Shown here: positions 8,496 to 16,587 of the stretch, piece after piece
Numbering within the stretch: position 1 is the stretch's first letter
How the letters are laid out: each line of letters starts with the position of its first letter
Source: DASUDX01 sp036275365
Lineage (GTDB): Bacteria > Pseudomonadota > Gammaproteobacteria > Nevskiales > Nevskiaceae
Direction: 5' to 3'
DNA length: 55,828 nt
Assembly: GCA_036275365.1 (NCBI GenBank)
Contig: DASUDX010000097.1
Coordinates: forward strand, 1 to 55,828
Position numbers and translations under genes: made by a program
The notes under the pieces: generated by a model
What the model saw: only the letters and a program-made list of their open reading frames with translations
Told to the model about the DNA's origin: nothing
The model's database searches: none

Positions 8496-8525
8496 CATGG
8501 AAAAGGCAGCAACTGGCGAGCGCGG

Positions 8526-8531
8526 ATTGTA
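8526..8531 (-). promoter_or_regulatory. candidate -10 box for aspS
   Basis: TACAAT on the reverse strand (5 of 6 matches) in the fmdB-aspS gap, about 30 nt before the aspS start. No convincing -35 box is present at 16-18 nt. It suggests aspS can be transcribed separately from the fmdB-like gene. Confidence 0.4.
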
Positions 8532-8571
8532 GCCGCGCCGCCCTGCCGACGCTGCCCCGCCGGGTGCGGCC

Positions 8572-8856
8572 CTATTCGCAGGCGGCGCAGGCCCCGCTGC
8601 CGCAGGCGGCCGCCGGGGCGGGTTCGGCCTTCTTCTCGCTGGCCGCGCCATCGCCGGCCAGGTTCTTCTTGTTGCCGGACTTGAAGTCGGTCTCGTACCA
8701 GCCGGCCCCGGCCAGACGGAAGCCGGCGGCGGAAATCTGCTTGCTCAGCGCCGGACGGCCACAGGCCGGGCAGTCGGTGGCCGGCGGATCGGACATGCGC
8801 TGGAAGATCTCGGCCGGCTTGCCGCAGTCGGTGCACAGGTATTCGTAGGTGGGCAT
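8572..8856 (-). CDS. FmdB-family zinc ribbon protein
   Basis: 94 residues. Starts MPTYEYLCTDCGKPAEIFQR and has a second pair in CPACGRP, so two CxxC knuckles near residues 8-11 and 29-32 for one zinc ion. The middle (LAGAGWYETDF) is also typical. The C-terminal 30 residues are Ala/Lys-rich and end in CGSGACAACE, which adds four cysteines. Named after a putative formamidase regulator; real function is unknown. Genes of this family commonly precede aspS in gammaproteobacteria, as here. Confidence 0.88.
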   Translation of the reverse strand: MPTYEYLCTDCGKPAEIFQRMSDPPATDCPACGRPALSKQISAAGFRLAGAGWYETDFKSGNKKNLAGDGAASEKKAEPAPAAACGSGACAACE

Positions 8857-8942
8857 GACGGAGAGGGCAGCAGGGAACGGATGGCCGTGAGGCTGGGGCG
8901 CGGGCGACGATTTTCAAGGCCCGGCCGGGCCAGGGCAAGCGC

Positions 8943-8966
8943 GCCTGTCAGCCCTGGCTGACAGGC
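8943..8966. promoter_or_regulatory. 11-bp-arm inverted repeat, probable operator for gmd
   Basis: Left arm GCCTGTCAGCC (8943-8953), 2-nt centre CT, right arm GGCTGACAGGC (8956-8966); the arms are perfectly complementary. It lies in the 163-bp divergent gap between the fmdB-like gene and gmd and covers the expected -35 region of the gmd promoter (TATACT at 8985). No gene transcribes into it from either side, so it is not a terminator. Binding of a dimeric regulator is inferred. Confidence 0.55.
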
Positions 8967-8984
8967 CGCCAGGATAGCCCCCTC

Positions 8985-8990
8985 TATACT
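8985..8990 (+). promoter_or_regulatory. -10 box of the gmd operon
   Basis: TATACT, 5 of 6 matches to the sigma-70 consensus, 29 nt before the TTG start of gmd. The region 17 bp upstream falls inside the inverted repeat and has no good TTGACA match, so an activator or an alternative recognition mode is possible. Confidence 0.5.
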
Positions 8991-9019
8991 GGCCCCACGC
9001 CCCCGCCGTCCCCTCGTCC

Positions 9020-10150
9020 TTGAGCGCCCGCAAGAAAGCCCTGATCACCGGCATCACAGGCCAGGATGGCGCCTATCTCGCCGAGTTCCTGCTCGCCAAG
9101 GGCTATGAGGTGCATGGCATCAAGCGCCGCACCTCGCTGTTCAACACCCAGCGCATCGACCATCTCTACGAGGAGCCCAGCCATCCGGATCGCCGCCTGA
9201 TCCTGCATCACGGCGACATGACGGATGCCTCCAGCCTGACCCGGGTGATCCAGCAGGTGCAGCCGGCCGAGCTCTACAACCTCGCCGCCCAGTCGCATGT
9301 GGCGGTGAGCTTCGAGGAGCCGGAGTACACCGCCGACTCCGATGCGATCGGCACCCTGCGCCTGCTCGAGGCCATCCGCATTCTCGGCCTGCAGTCGCAT
9401 ACCCGCTTCTACCAGGCCTCGACCAGCGAGCTCTACGGCCTGGTGCAGGAGACCCCGCAGCGCGAGACCACCCCCTTCTACCCGCGCAGCCCCTATGCCT
9501 GCGCCAAGCTCTACGCCTACTGGATCACCGTCAACTACCGCGAGAGCTACGGGCTGTACGCCTGCAACGGCATCCTGTTCAACCATGAATCGCCGCTGCG
9601 CGGGGAGACCTTCGTCACCCGCAAGATCACCCGCGGCCTGGCACGGGTGGCCCTGGGCCTGCAGGACTGCCTCTACCTCGGCAACCTCGATGCGCGGCGC
9701 GACTGGGGACACGCCCGCGACTATGTGGAGATGCAGTGGCTGATGCTCCAGCAGCCGCAGCCGGAGGACTATGTGATCGCCACCGGCGAGCAGCGCAGCG
9801 TGCGCGACTTCGTCGACGCCGCCGCCGCCGAGATCGGCCTGCGCCTGCGCTGGCAGGGCAGCGGGCTGGAGGAGCAGGCGGTGGTCGAGCAGGCAAGAGA
9901 TGTCACCGGCGTGGTGCCCGAGGTCAAGCCGGGCCAGGTGGTGGTGCGGGTGGACCCGCGCTACTTCCGCCCGGCCGAGGTCGAGACCCTCCTCGGCGAC
10001 GCCGGCAAGGCCCGCCGCCAGCTTGGCTGGACGCCGCGCACCCCCTTCGCCGAGCTGGTGCGCGAGATGGCCCTGCACGATCTGCGGCGCGCCACCCGCG
10101 ATGTGGCGATGCAGACCCTCGGCTACGGCGTGCGCCGCTACCACGAATGA
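9020..10150 (+). CDS. gmd: GDP-mannose 4,6-dehydratase
   Basis: 376 residues, full length. Converts GDP-D-mannose to GDP-4-keto-6-deoxymannose using NADP. Seen: the Rossmann motif ALITGITGQDGAYLAEFLL, the RRTSLFNTQRID segment specific to Gmd, the STSELYG loop and the catalytic YACAK (Y-x3-K). The start is a TTG (protein MSARKKAL), since no ATG or GTG gives a Gmd-like N-terminus. The next gene, GDP-fucose synthase, starts inside its stop codon (ATGA), so the two enzymes are made together. First gene of a three-gene rightward unit under the inverted repeat and TATACT box. Confidence 0.96.
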   Translation: MSARKKALITGITGQDGAYLAEFLLAKGYEVHGIKRRTSLFNTQRIDHLYEEPSHPDRRLILHHGDMTDASSLTRVIQQVQPAELYNLAAQSHVAVSFEEPEYTADSDAIGTLRLLEAIRILGLQSHTRFYQASTSELYGLVQETPQRETTPFYPRSPYACAKLYAYWITVNYRESYGLYACNGILFNHESPLRGETFVTRKITRGLARVALGLQDCLYLGNLDARRDWGHARDYVEMQWLMLQQPQPEDYVIATGEQRSVRDFVDAAAAEIGLRLRWQGSGLEEQAVVEQARDVTGVVPEVKPGQVVVRVDPRYFRPAEVETLLGDAGKARRQLGWTPRTPFAELVREMALHDLRRATRDVAMQTLGYGVRRYHE

Positions 10151-11097
10151 GCCGGCCGCGGATCTTCGTCGCCGGCCATCGCGGCATGGTCGGCGCGGCC
10201 CTGGTCAGGGCCCTGCAGCGCCAGCCCGGTGGCGCCGATCTGCGCCTGTGCCCGCGCGAGCAGCTGGACCTGCGCGATTCGGCGGCGGTCGATCGCTTCT
10301 TCGCCCGCGAGCGGCCCGAGCAGGTGTATCTGGCCGCGGCCCGGGTCGGCGGAATCCTCGCCAACGACCGCTACCGGGCCGATTTCATCGCCGACAACCT
10401 CGCCATCGAGCTCGCGGTGATCGGCGCCGCCCAGCGCCATGGCGTCGAGCGCCTGCTGTTCCTTGGTTCCAGCTGCATCTATCCGCGGCTGGCGCCGCAG
10501 CCGATCGCCGAGACCGCCCTGCTCGGCGGCCCGCTGGAGCCCACCAACCAGCCGTATGCGATCGCCAAGATCGCCGGGCTGGAGCTCTGCGACGCCTACC
10601 GCCGCCAGCATGGCTGTGATTTCCGCGCCGCCATGCCGACCAATCTCTACGGCCCGGGCGACAACCACCACCCGGATCACAGCCATGTGATTCCCGGCCT
10701 GATGCGGCGCTTCCATGAGGCGGTGCGGACGGGTGCCGACGAGGTGGTGATCTGGGGCAGCGGCCAGCCGCGCCGCGAGTTCCTGCATGTGGACGATCTC
10801 GCCGAGGCCTGTCTGCACCTGATGGCGCTCCCGCGTGCGCAGTGGGAGGCCGCGGTGCGCACCCCGCATGTCAATGTCGGCACCGGCGAGGATCTCACCA
10901 TCGCCGAGCTGGCCACCCGGCTGGCCGCGCTCTGCGGCTTCACCGGCGCCCTGCGCTTCGATACCAGCCGCCCCGACGGCACCCCGCGCAAGGTGCTGGA
11001 TGTGAGCCTGATCCACCGCCTCGGCTGGCGTGCCCGCATCGGACTCGCCGAGGGTCTGGCCACCACCTATGCCCACTACCGCACCCTGGCTGCCTGA
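10147..11097 (+). CDS. fcl: GDP-L-fucose synthase
   Basis: 316 residues. The bifunctional epimerase/reductase completing GDP-L-fucose synthesis from the Gmd product. Seen: IFVAGHRGMVGAALVRAL (NADP-binding), GSSCIYPRLAPQPIAE with the active-site Ser/Cys, YAIAKIAGLELC (catalytic Y-x3-K) and NLYGPGDN. Start at the ATG at 10147, overlapping the gmd stop by 4 nt. With gmd this shows that the polysaccharide made by the locus can contain L-fucose. Also called wcaG in colanic acid clusters. Confidence 0.95.
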   Translation: MSRPRIFVAGHRGMVGAALVRALQRQPGGADLRLCPREQLDLRDSAAVDRFFARERPEQVYLAAARVGGILANDRYRADFIADNLAIELAVIGAAQRHGVERLLFLGSSCIYPRLAPQPIAETALLGGPLEPTNQPYAIAKIAGLELCDAYRRQHGCDFRAAMPTNLYGPGDNHHPDHSHVIPGLMRRFHEAVRTGADEVVIWGSGQPRREFLHVDDLAEACLHLMALPRAQWEAAVRTPHVNVGTGEDLTIAELATRLAALCGFTGALRFDTSRPDGTPRKVLDVSLIHRLGWRARIGLAEGLATTYAHYRTLAA

Positions 11098-11110
11098 TCC
11101 CGCCGACCCC

Positions 11111-12379
11111 ATGGATGCCGCGAGCGCCCCGCCCCTGAAGCTGCTGATCTACGGCCTGAACTACGCCCCCGAGCAGGTGGGCGTGGGCAAGTTCACCAGC
11201 GAGATGGCCGAATGGCTGGCCGAGCAGGGGCATGCGGTGGAGGTGGTCACGGCACCGGCCCACTATCCGCAGTGGGCGCTGGATCCGGCCGACCGGGGCT
11301 GGCGCTGGCGGCGCGAGCAGCGCGCCGGCGTCTCGGTGTTCCGCTGCCCGCTGTGGGTACCCGCCCGGCTGAGCACCCTCAAGCGCATCCTCTGCTGCCT
11401 GAGCTTCGTCGCCAGCAGCTTCTTCCCCCTGCTGCGGCGCCTGCGTCAGCGGCCGGATGTGCTGCTGGTGATCGAACCCAGCTTTTTCTGCGTGCCGCCG
11501 GCCCTGCTGCTCGGCTGGCTGTTCGGCATCCCGGTCTGGCTGCATGTGCAGGACTTCGAGCTCGGCGCCGCCCGCGGCCTGGGCATGGTCGGCGGCGGCG
11601 CGCTGTCGCGCCTGGCCGAGCATCTCGAGGGTCTGATGATGCGCCGGCTGGACCGGGTCACCACCCTCACCCGCCGCATGGATGCCCAGCTCGAGGCCTT
11701 CGGGGTTCCCGAGTCACGCCGTGGCCTGCTGCCCAACTGGGTGGACTGCCGGCGCATCCATCCCCTGCCCCACCCCAGCCCCCTGCGCGCCGAGCTTGGC
11801 TACCGGCCGGACCAGCTGGTGCTGCTCTACGCCGGCAGCTTCGGCCGCAAGCACGGGCTCGAGCTGCTGGTGGAGCTGGCCGCGCGGCTGCGCGATGACC
11901 CGCGCCTGCAGCTGCTGCTGGTCGGCGAGGGGGTGGAGCGCGAGGCCCTGGTCGAAGCCGCCGCCGGGCTGCCCAATGTGCGCTTCCTGCCGCTGCAGTC
12001 GATCGACCGTCTCAACGATCTGCTCAACCTCGCCGACATCCATCTGCTGCCGCAGAAGGCGGCGGTGGCCGATGCCGTGCTGCCGTCCAAGCTCACCGGC
12101 ATGTTCGCCAGCGGCCGTCCGGTGGTCGCCACCGCCGAGGCCGATACCGAGCTGGCGCGGCTGGTGGCCCACGCCGGTGTCCGCGTGCCGCCGGGCGATG
12201 CCGCGGCCTTCGAGCGCGCCATCCGCCGCCTGGCCGACCAGCCGCAGGAGCGCGAGCGGCTCGGCCGCGCCGGCCGTCAGCATGCCGAGCTCTCCTTCGA
12301 TCGTGGCCGCATCCTGCGCGATCTGGAGGCGGCACTGCAGCGCTGTCGCGCCCCGCTCACCGCCGCCGCGCGGCCCTAG
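11111..12379 (+). CDS. WcaI-like family 4 glycosyltransferase
   Basis: About 422 residues. N-terminal GT-B half LLIYGLNYAPEQVGVGKF, the opening motif of the WcaI group of colanic-acid-type transferases; C-terminal donor half with LLYAGSFGRKHGLELLVELA, LLLVGEGVE, LLPQKAAVADAVLPSKLTGM. The final segment replaces the classical E-x7-E with a loop typical of WcaI. Predicted to add a sugar, perhaps fucose, to the lipid-linked repeat unit on the cytoplasmic face. Follows fcl by 13 nt. The start at 11111 was taken because it precedes the conserved strand and avoids a long overlap with fcl. Confidence 0.85.
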   Translation: MDAASAPPLKLLIYGLNYAPEQVGVGKFTSEMAEWLAEQGHAVEVVTAPAHYPQWALDPADRGWRWRREQRAGVSVFRCPLWVPARLSTLKRILCCLSFVASSFFPLLRRLRQRPDVLLVIEPSFFCVPPALLLGWLFGIPVWLHVQDFELGAARGLGMVGGGALSRLAEHLEGLMMRRLDRVTTLTRRMDAQLEAFGVPESRRGLLPNWVDCRRIHPLPHPSPLRAELGYRPDQLVLLYAGSFGRKHGLELLVELAARLRDDPRLQLLLVGEGVEREALVEAAAGLPNVRFLPLQSIDRLNDLLNLADIHLLPQKAAVADAVLPSKLTGMFASGRPVVATAEADTELARLVAHAGVRVPPGDAAAFERAIRRLADQPQERERLGRAGRQHAELSFDRGRILRDLEAALQRCRAPLTAAARP

Positions 12380-12397
12380 CGGCGCCGGCGGACGGTC

Positions 12398-13267
12398 TCA
12401 GCGGGTCTCCGCGACCGGGTGGCGGAGGGCGCCCAGCGCTCGGCGCCAGACAGCGGGATCCAGGGTCTGGGCAAAGGTCAGCGGGGCCTGCGATCCCGGC
12501 GGCAGAAACTCCTGATCGCCCGGCTGGAACACGCCCAGGGCCGGCACCCGCCAGTAGTAGGCCAGGTGCAGGAAGAAGCTGTCTGGGCCGATGTAGAGAT
12601 CCGCCGACCGCAGCGCCTGGACCGCCTCCGGCAGCGCCGGCCGCCGCAGCCGGCGCAGACCGCTCGCGTCGAGGGCGCCATGCTGGTCCAGAGGATCGAT
12701 CAGGCACAGCGTCCAGCCCCGCTCGCGACAGGCCGCAGCCAGATGGGCGACCGCGCTGGCGCTCAGCCAGCGGGCCGCTGCACCGGCGGCGGGATTGACC
12801 ACCACCTGGCGGATCCGGCCCGGCGCCACCGCCGGGGTCCACGGCAGGGGCTGACCGAAGGCCTGCTCCACCGCGCTGCGATAGCGCTCGTAGGCACTCG
12901 CATGCGGCGCCCCCTCGATGACCCGGACCCCGCCCGGCACCAGCCCCCGGTGACGCCAGCGCGCCCGCTCGAACAGCACGGTATCGCCGGGCGCGACCGT
13001 CTGCCGCAGATGGCGGCGCAGCTGCAGCCACTCGCGGGCGCCGGCGCGCAGGCCGCGGCTGTGCAGGGCATAGAAGGCCGCCTTGCCCGGCAGCACCGGC
13101 TCCACGCTCAGCGGGCGGCGCAGCAGGGCCGCCACCTCGGCGCTGAGTCCACTGCCGAGTACGCGCAGCGGCGGGTGCGGCGGGTGCAGACGCTCCAGCA
13201 GGGAGAGCAGGATCAGGCAGTCGCCATAGGCCCCGGCCGCCACCGCCCAGACCGTGGCCGGGCTCAT
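12398..13267 (-). CDS. distant family 9 (heptosyltransferase-like) glycosyltransferase
   Basis: 289 residues. The opening AAGAYGDCLILLSLLERL resembles the GT9 nucleotide-binding start, and the C-terminal part has VVVNPAAGAAARWLS, then ADLYIGPDSFFLHLAYYWRVPALGVF, the layout seen in heptosyltransferases (GPDSG-like loop, altered here to GPDSF). Shorter than the usual ~340. The ATG at 13267 overlaps the stop of the upstream GT2 gene (ATGA). Last gene of the leftward block 20.5-12.4 kb, facing the WcaI-like gene with an 18-bp gap. Family assignment is moderate; the sugar is unknown. Confidence 0.65.
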   Translation of the reverse strand: MSPATVWAVAAGAYGDCLILLSLLERLHPPHPPLRVLGSGLSAEVAALLRRPLSVEPVLPGKAAFYALHSRGLRAGAREWLQLRRHLRQTVAPGDTVLFERARWRHRGLVPGGVRVIEGAPHASAYERYRSAVEQAFGQPLPWTPAVAPGRIRQVVVNPAAGAAARWLSASAVAHLAAACRERGWTLCLIDPLDQHGALDASGLRRLRRPALPEAVQALRSADLYIGPDSFFLHLAYYWRVPALGVFQPGDQEFLPPGSQAPLTFAQTLDPAVWRRALGALRHPVAETR

Positions 13268-14319
13268 CCGGGCGGTCCGCGATGCACCGGTGGCCGCAAC
13301 GGCGGCGCGTGCCGGGCGCGCAGCCGGCGCGCCAGCGCCACATAGCGGCGGAACACCGCACTCCCAAACAGCGACATCAGCAGATTGCCCCAGGCGCGCG
13401 GCCGCAGCGGACCATGGGCCAGGGCCTGCAGGAACCAGCGCCGGGCCGCCGCCGGCTCGCCATGCTGGGCCAGGCTCTGCCCGATCAGGTTGCAGTAGAA
13501 GCGCCAGACCACCGGGTCCGCGCTCAGCCGGGGCCGGTGCCAGTCGAGGATCTGGGTGAGGTTGCGGGCGAAATGCTGATCGGCGAACAGGCTGCCCTCG
13601 GTCCAGGGCTTGATCACCAGCGGCTGGTTGACCATCAGCACCCGGCCCTGGGTGGAGAGGCGCAGGGCCAGCTCCCAGTCCTCGAAGCAGTCGATGCGCG
13701 GATCGAAGCCCCCGGTGCTTGCCAGCACCTCGCGTCGCAGCAGCCAGCACTGGCAGCCGGGGACCCGCAGCGGGACCATCGCGGTGATGTCGACCACCGG
13801 CGCCGGATCGTCCACCCCGAGCTGGGAGGTGGCCAGCCAGTTGGGCACCAGGAAGCCGCACACCGCCATCACCGCCTCCGGGTGGGCCTCGAGCGCGGCC
13901 AGCTGCAGCGGAAGGCGATCGGCCAGCCACTCGTCATCGCTGTCCTGGAAGGCGATGTAGCGTCCACGGGCCCGGCTCAGCCCGAGGTTGCGGGCGCTGC
14001 TGACGCCGCCGCGCGTCGCGCGGCGCAGATGGATCAGGCGCGGATCCTCCACCGTTGCCAGCAGGCGCGCGGTCTGGTCATCCGGGCCGTCGTCGATGAC
14101 GATCAGCTCCAGATCCCGCTCGCGCTGGGCCAGCACGCTGTGTACCGCGCGCAGGATGGTGGCGCTGCGCGCATAGGTGGGCAGGATGACGCTGACCCGC
14201 GGGGCTGGCGATTCAGGGGACAGGAGAGGGCTCCGGCCAGGCGGCGGGGTGCGGACGCCGTCGCGGGCGGCTGACCAGCCAGAGCAGCGCGAGCGCCACC
14301 GAGGCATGGGCCACGCCAT
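13264..14319 (-). CDS. family 2 glycosyltransferase
   Basis: Up to 351 residues. GT-A fold: VSVILPTYARSATILRAVHS, LELIVIDDGPDDQT, GGVSSARNLGLSRARGRYIA, and FQDSDDEWL, the DxD-like metal site; then CFEDWELALRLS with the catalytic Asp region. The C-terminal ~100 residues are helical. Only ATGs at 14319 and 14307 are available in frame before the fold, so the gene overlaps the 3' end of the polymerase gene by about 100 nt; neither start has a good ribosome site. One of three close paralogues in this block (with 15658-16587 and 16584-17519). Confidence 0.85.
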   Translation of the reverse strand: MAWPMPRWRSRCSGWSAARDGVRTPPPGRSPLLSPESPAPRVSVILPTYARSATILRAVHSVLAQRERDLELIVIDDGPDDQTARLLATVEDPRLIHLRRATRGGVSSARNLGLSRARGRYIAFQDSDDEWLADRLPLQLAALEAHPEAVMAVCGFLVPNWLATSQLGVDDPAPVVDITAMVPLRVPGCQCWLLRREVLASTGGFDPRIDCFEDWELALRLSTQGRVLMVNQPLVIKPWTEGSLFADQHFARNLTQILDWHRPRLSADPVVWRFYCNLIGQSLAQHGEPAAARRWFLQALAHGPLRPRAWGNLLMSLFGSAVFRRYVALARRLRARHAPPLRPPVHRGPPG

Positions 14320-15661
14320 TGAGCAGATCGCCCCGCAGCAGGATGAACTGGTAGCCGGCGAGGTAGGGCACCATCACGCCGTAGAGGCTGAGCCGGCCCC
14401 ACTCGCGGCGATCCTGCTGGAAGCGCTGGTCCAGCGCCGCACTGGCCCAGCCGTAGAGCAGCAGCAGGGCCGCCACGCCGAGCCAGCCGGCGGCGCGCTG
14501 GGCTTCCATCCACAGCGGCGCGCTGAGGTTCTGCTGGGCCTGCGGGTAGCCGACCGCCCGCGCGGTCTCGACGCCGGTGCCGAGCGGCTTCTCCGGCCAG
14601 ACCCGGCGCGGCACCCAGAACAGACCGGCGGCCAGCAGATTGCGGCCGTGGGTATGGCCGAGCCGCTCGGTGGCCACCCGGCCGTTCAAGGTCTGCTGGA
14701 AGACATCGTAGTCCCCGGTGTTGAGCAGGTTGTGGACCAGACCGCGGCGCAGCTCGCGGTCGAGATTGGCCTGGTCCAGGCTCAGGGCATTGCGGAAGGC
14801 ATCGGCGTAGGGAAAGACGAACAGGGTCACCAGCACCAGGCCAGCGGGAATCCAGGTGGCGTAGTCGCGGCGCCAGCGCAACACCACGAAGGCGATGGCC
14901 AGGGCAATGGTGCCGAGCGTCTGCCGGGCCAGCGACAGCGGGAAGTTGAACAGCAGCAGCAGCAGGGCCGCGGCGCCAATGCCCAGCAGCAGGGCCTGGC
15001 GGTTGGCGCGGGACTGCCCCCGCAGCCCGCGCACCACCAGACCGAGCAGCAGCAGAAAGGCGATGAAGGCCGGCGTGCGCAGCAGGGCACCGCCGATCAG
15101 CGCGGTGGACTGCGAGGACACCTGGCTGGAGACCCAGGCGCTGTAGCCGCCGCGGGTCACCAGCAGGACCCCGGGGCCGCCCAGCAGCATCATGCCGACC
15201 AGCCCGAGCCCCAGCGCCAGCACCAGCAGCACGAGCACCCGCCGCGGCTCCACCGCCAGCGCCAGCGGCGGTGCGAGCGGCGAGCGGCGGACCCAGCGCC
15301 GGCCGAGGTCGTAGGCCAGTACCGCCAGCAGGATCTGCAGCAGGCCCCACAGCGGCTCGTCGTCGCCATGACGGATCATCCAGGGATAGATCCCGCTGCT
15401 GGTCTGCGCCAGCGCCGACAGCCCACCCCAGACATAGACGAAGACGAAGAAGGTGATGGCCAGCAGCGCCAGCTCCCCGCGCCAGGCGATCAGCGCCAGA
15501 CGGCTGGCGCAGTAGAGCAGCAGGACCACCGCCAGCAGCGGCGCCGTGCCGAGCGCGGCGGTGCCGGGCAGCTGGGCCCAGACCGCGGCCGGGATGACCA
15601 GCGCCAGCATCACCCACAGCAGCAGGGCCCGGACCATCGGCGTGCGCAGCGGCAGGCTCAT
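14213..15661 (-). CDS. oligosaccharide repeat-unit polymerase (Wzy-like)
   Basis: 482 residues, about 11-12 hydrophobic segments spread over residues 10-470, an inner-membrane protein. The periplasmic-loop-like region GHTHGRNLLAAGLFWVPRRV followed by WPEKPLGTG resembles O-antigen/exopolysaccharide polymerases that link repeat units in the periplasm. It sits among glycosyltransferases, as wzy genes usually do. Its ATG overlaps the stop of the GT2 gene upstream (ATGA, 15658-15661). A second Wzy-fold protein is encoded at 30163-31593, so which of the two polymerises and which ligates is not settled by sequence. Confidence 0.75.
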   Translation of the reverse strand: MSLPLRTPMVRALLLWVMLALVIPAAVWAQLPGTAALGTAPLLAVVLLLYCASRLALIAWRGELALLAITFFVFVYVWGGLSALAQTSSGIYPWMIRHGDDEPLWGLLQILLAVLAYDLGRRWVRRSPLAPPLALAVEPRRVLVLLVLALGLGLVGMMLLGGPGVLLVTRGGYSAWVSSQVSSQSTALIGGALLRTPAFIAFLLLLGLVVRGLRGQSRANRQALLLGIGAAALLLLLFNFPLSLARQTLGTIALAIAFVVLRWRRDYATWIPAGLVLVTLFVFPYADAFRNALSLDQANLDRELRRGLVHNLLNTGDYDVFQQTLNGRVATERLGHTHGRNLLAAGLFWVPRRVWPEKPLGTGVETARAVGYPQAQQNLSAPLWMEAQRAAGWLGVAALLLLYGWASAALDQRFQQDRREWGRLSLYGVMVPYLAGYQFILLRGDLLNGVAHASVALALLWLVSRPRRRPHPAAWPEPSPVP

Positions 15662-16587
15662 GGGGCGAGGCCCCGGGCCCGCTGGCGGCGCTCGGCCAGC
15701 GCCTGCAGGCGCCGTGCTCCGAGCGGCAGAGCGGCCAGCAGGGCCCAGCTGCGCAGCTGGGTCGGCCGGCGGCGCAGCGCGCGCAGCAGCTCGGCAGCGG
15801 CCGGCCCGGTCTGGCCCGTCATCGCCAGGGTGCGCGCGAGGTCGTAGCGGTACCGGGCTTCGGCCGCCGGCTGGCGGCGGATCCGCTCGCCGTGCAGGGC
15901 GAGGATGCGGCGGATGTCATGCAGGCGGTAATCGGCGCGACCGGAGATGCTGTCCGGCGTCTCGTGCGAGAGCACCAGGGGCAGATCCACCGCCACCATC
16001 GGCGCCTCCTGCAGCAGACGCAGGCAGAACTCGAAGTCGCTGCGCGCCTTGATCTCGGTGTTGAACCCGCCCAGCGCCCGGCAGCGCTCGGTGCGCACCA
16101 CCAGGCTCTGCAGAAAGGCGGTGAAGCCCGCCAGGAAGCGCTGCGGACAGACCTCGCCGCGCGCATTCAGCGGCCAGCGCACCACTTCCACCGTGCCGGG
16201 TCCGCGCACATAGCGCAGCAGGGTGCTGCCGCAGGCGGCCACCGCCGCCGGAGACTCGGCCAGCCGCGCCATCTGCAGGGCCAGCTTGTCCGGCAGCCAC
16301 TCATCGTCGCTGTCCTGGAAGGCCAGCCAGGCCCCGCGCGCCTGCTCGATGCCGCGGTTGCGGGCGCCGGCGTCGCCGCGGTTGCGCTCGGGTGGCAGGT
16401 AGCGCAGCCGCGGATCGGCAAAGCCGGCCACCACCGCGGCGGTGTCGGGATCCGGCCGCCCGGCATCGTCCACCACGATCAGTTCGAGATCGCGGTAGGA
16501 CTGCGTCAGCACGCTGGCGATCGCCCGTCCGAGCAGGGCGGCGCGGTGATAGGTGGGCAGGATCACGCTGACCGTGGGCGCGTTCAT
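15658..16587 (-). CDS. family 2 glycosyltransferase
   Basis: About 309 residues. VSVILPTYHRAALLGRAIAS, LELIVVDDAGRPDPDT, DAGARNRGIEQARGAWLA, FQDSDDEWLPDKLALQMARL mark the GT-A donor domain with its DSDD metal site; ARSDFEFCLRLLQEAP corresponds to the catalytic-base region. Start placed at the ATG at 16587, which overlaps the preceding stop as ATGA; a GTG three codons upstream is also possible. Close paralogue of its neighbours on both sides. Donor and acceptor sugars cannot be told from sequence. Confidence 0.87.
   Translation of the reverse strand: MNAPTVSVILPTYHRAALLGRAIASVLTQSYRDLELIVVDDAGRPDPDTAAVVAGFADPRLRYLPPERNRGDAGARNRGIEQARGAWLAFQDSDDEWLPDKLALQMARLAESPAAVAACGSTLLRYVRGPGTVEVVRWPLNARGEVCPQRFLAGFTAFLQSLVVRTERCRALGGFNTEIKARSDFEFCLRLLQEAPMVAVDLPLVLSHETPDSISGRADYRLHDIRRILALHGERIRRQPAAEARYRYDLARTLAMTGQTGPAAAELLRALRRRPTQLRSWALLAALPLGARRLQALAERRQRARGLAP

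Noticed and set aside
8943..8966. Reading the inverted repeat before gmd as a transcription terminator
   Set aside because: Both neighbouring genes point away from it, the spacer is only 2 nt, and there is no U-tract.
12366..12397. GC-rich imperfect dyad between the WcaI-like and GT9-like genes as a terminator
   Set aside because: The arms pair only in part and no T-run follows on either strand.
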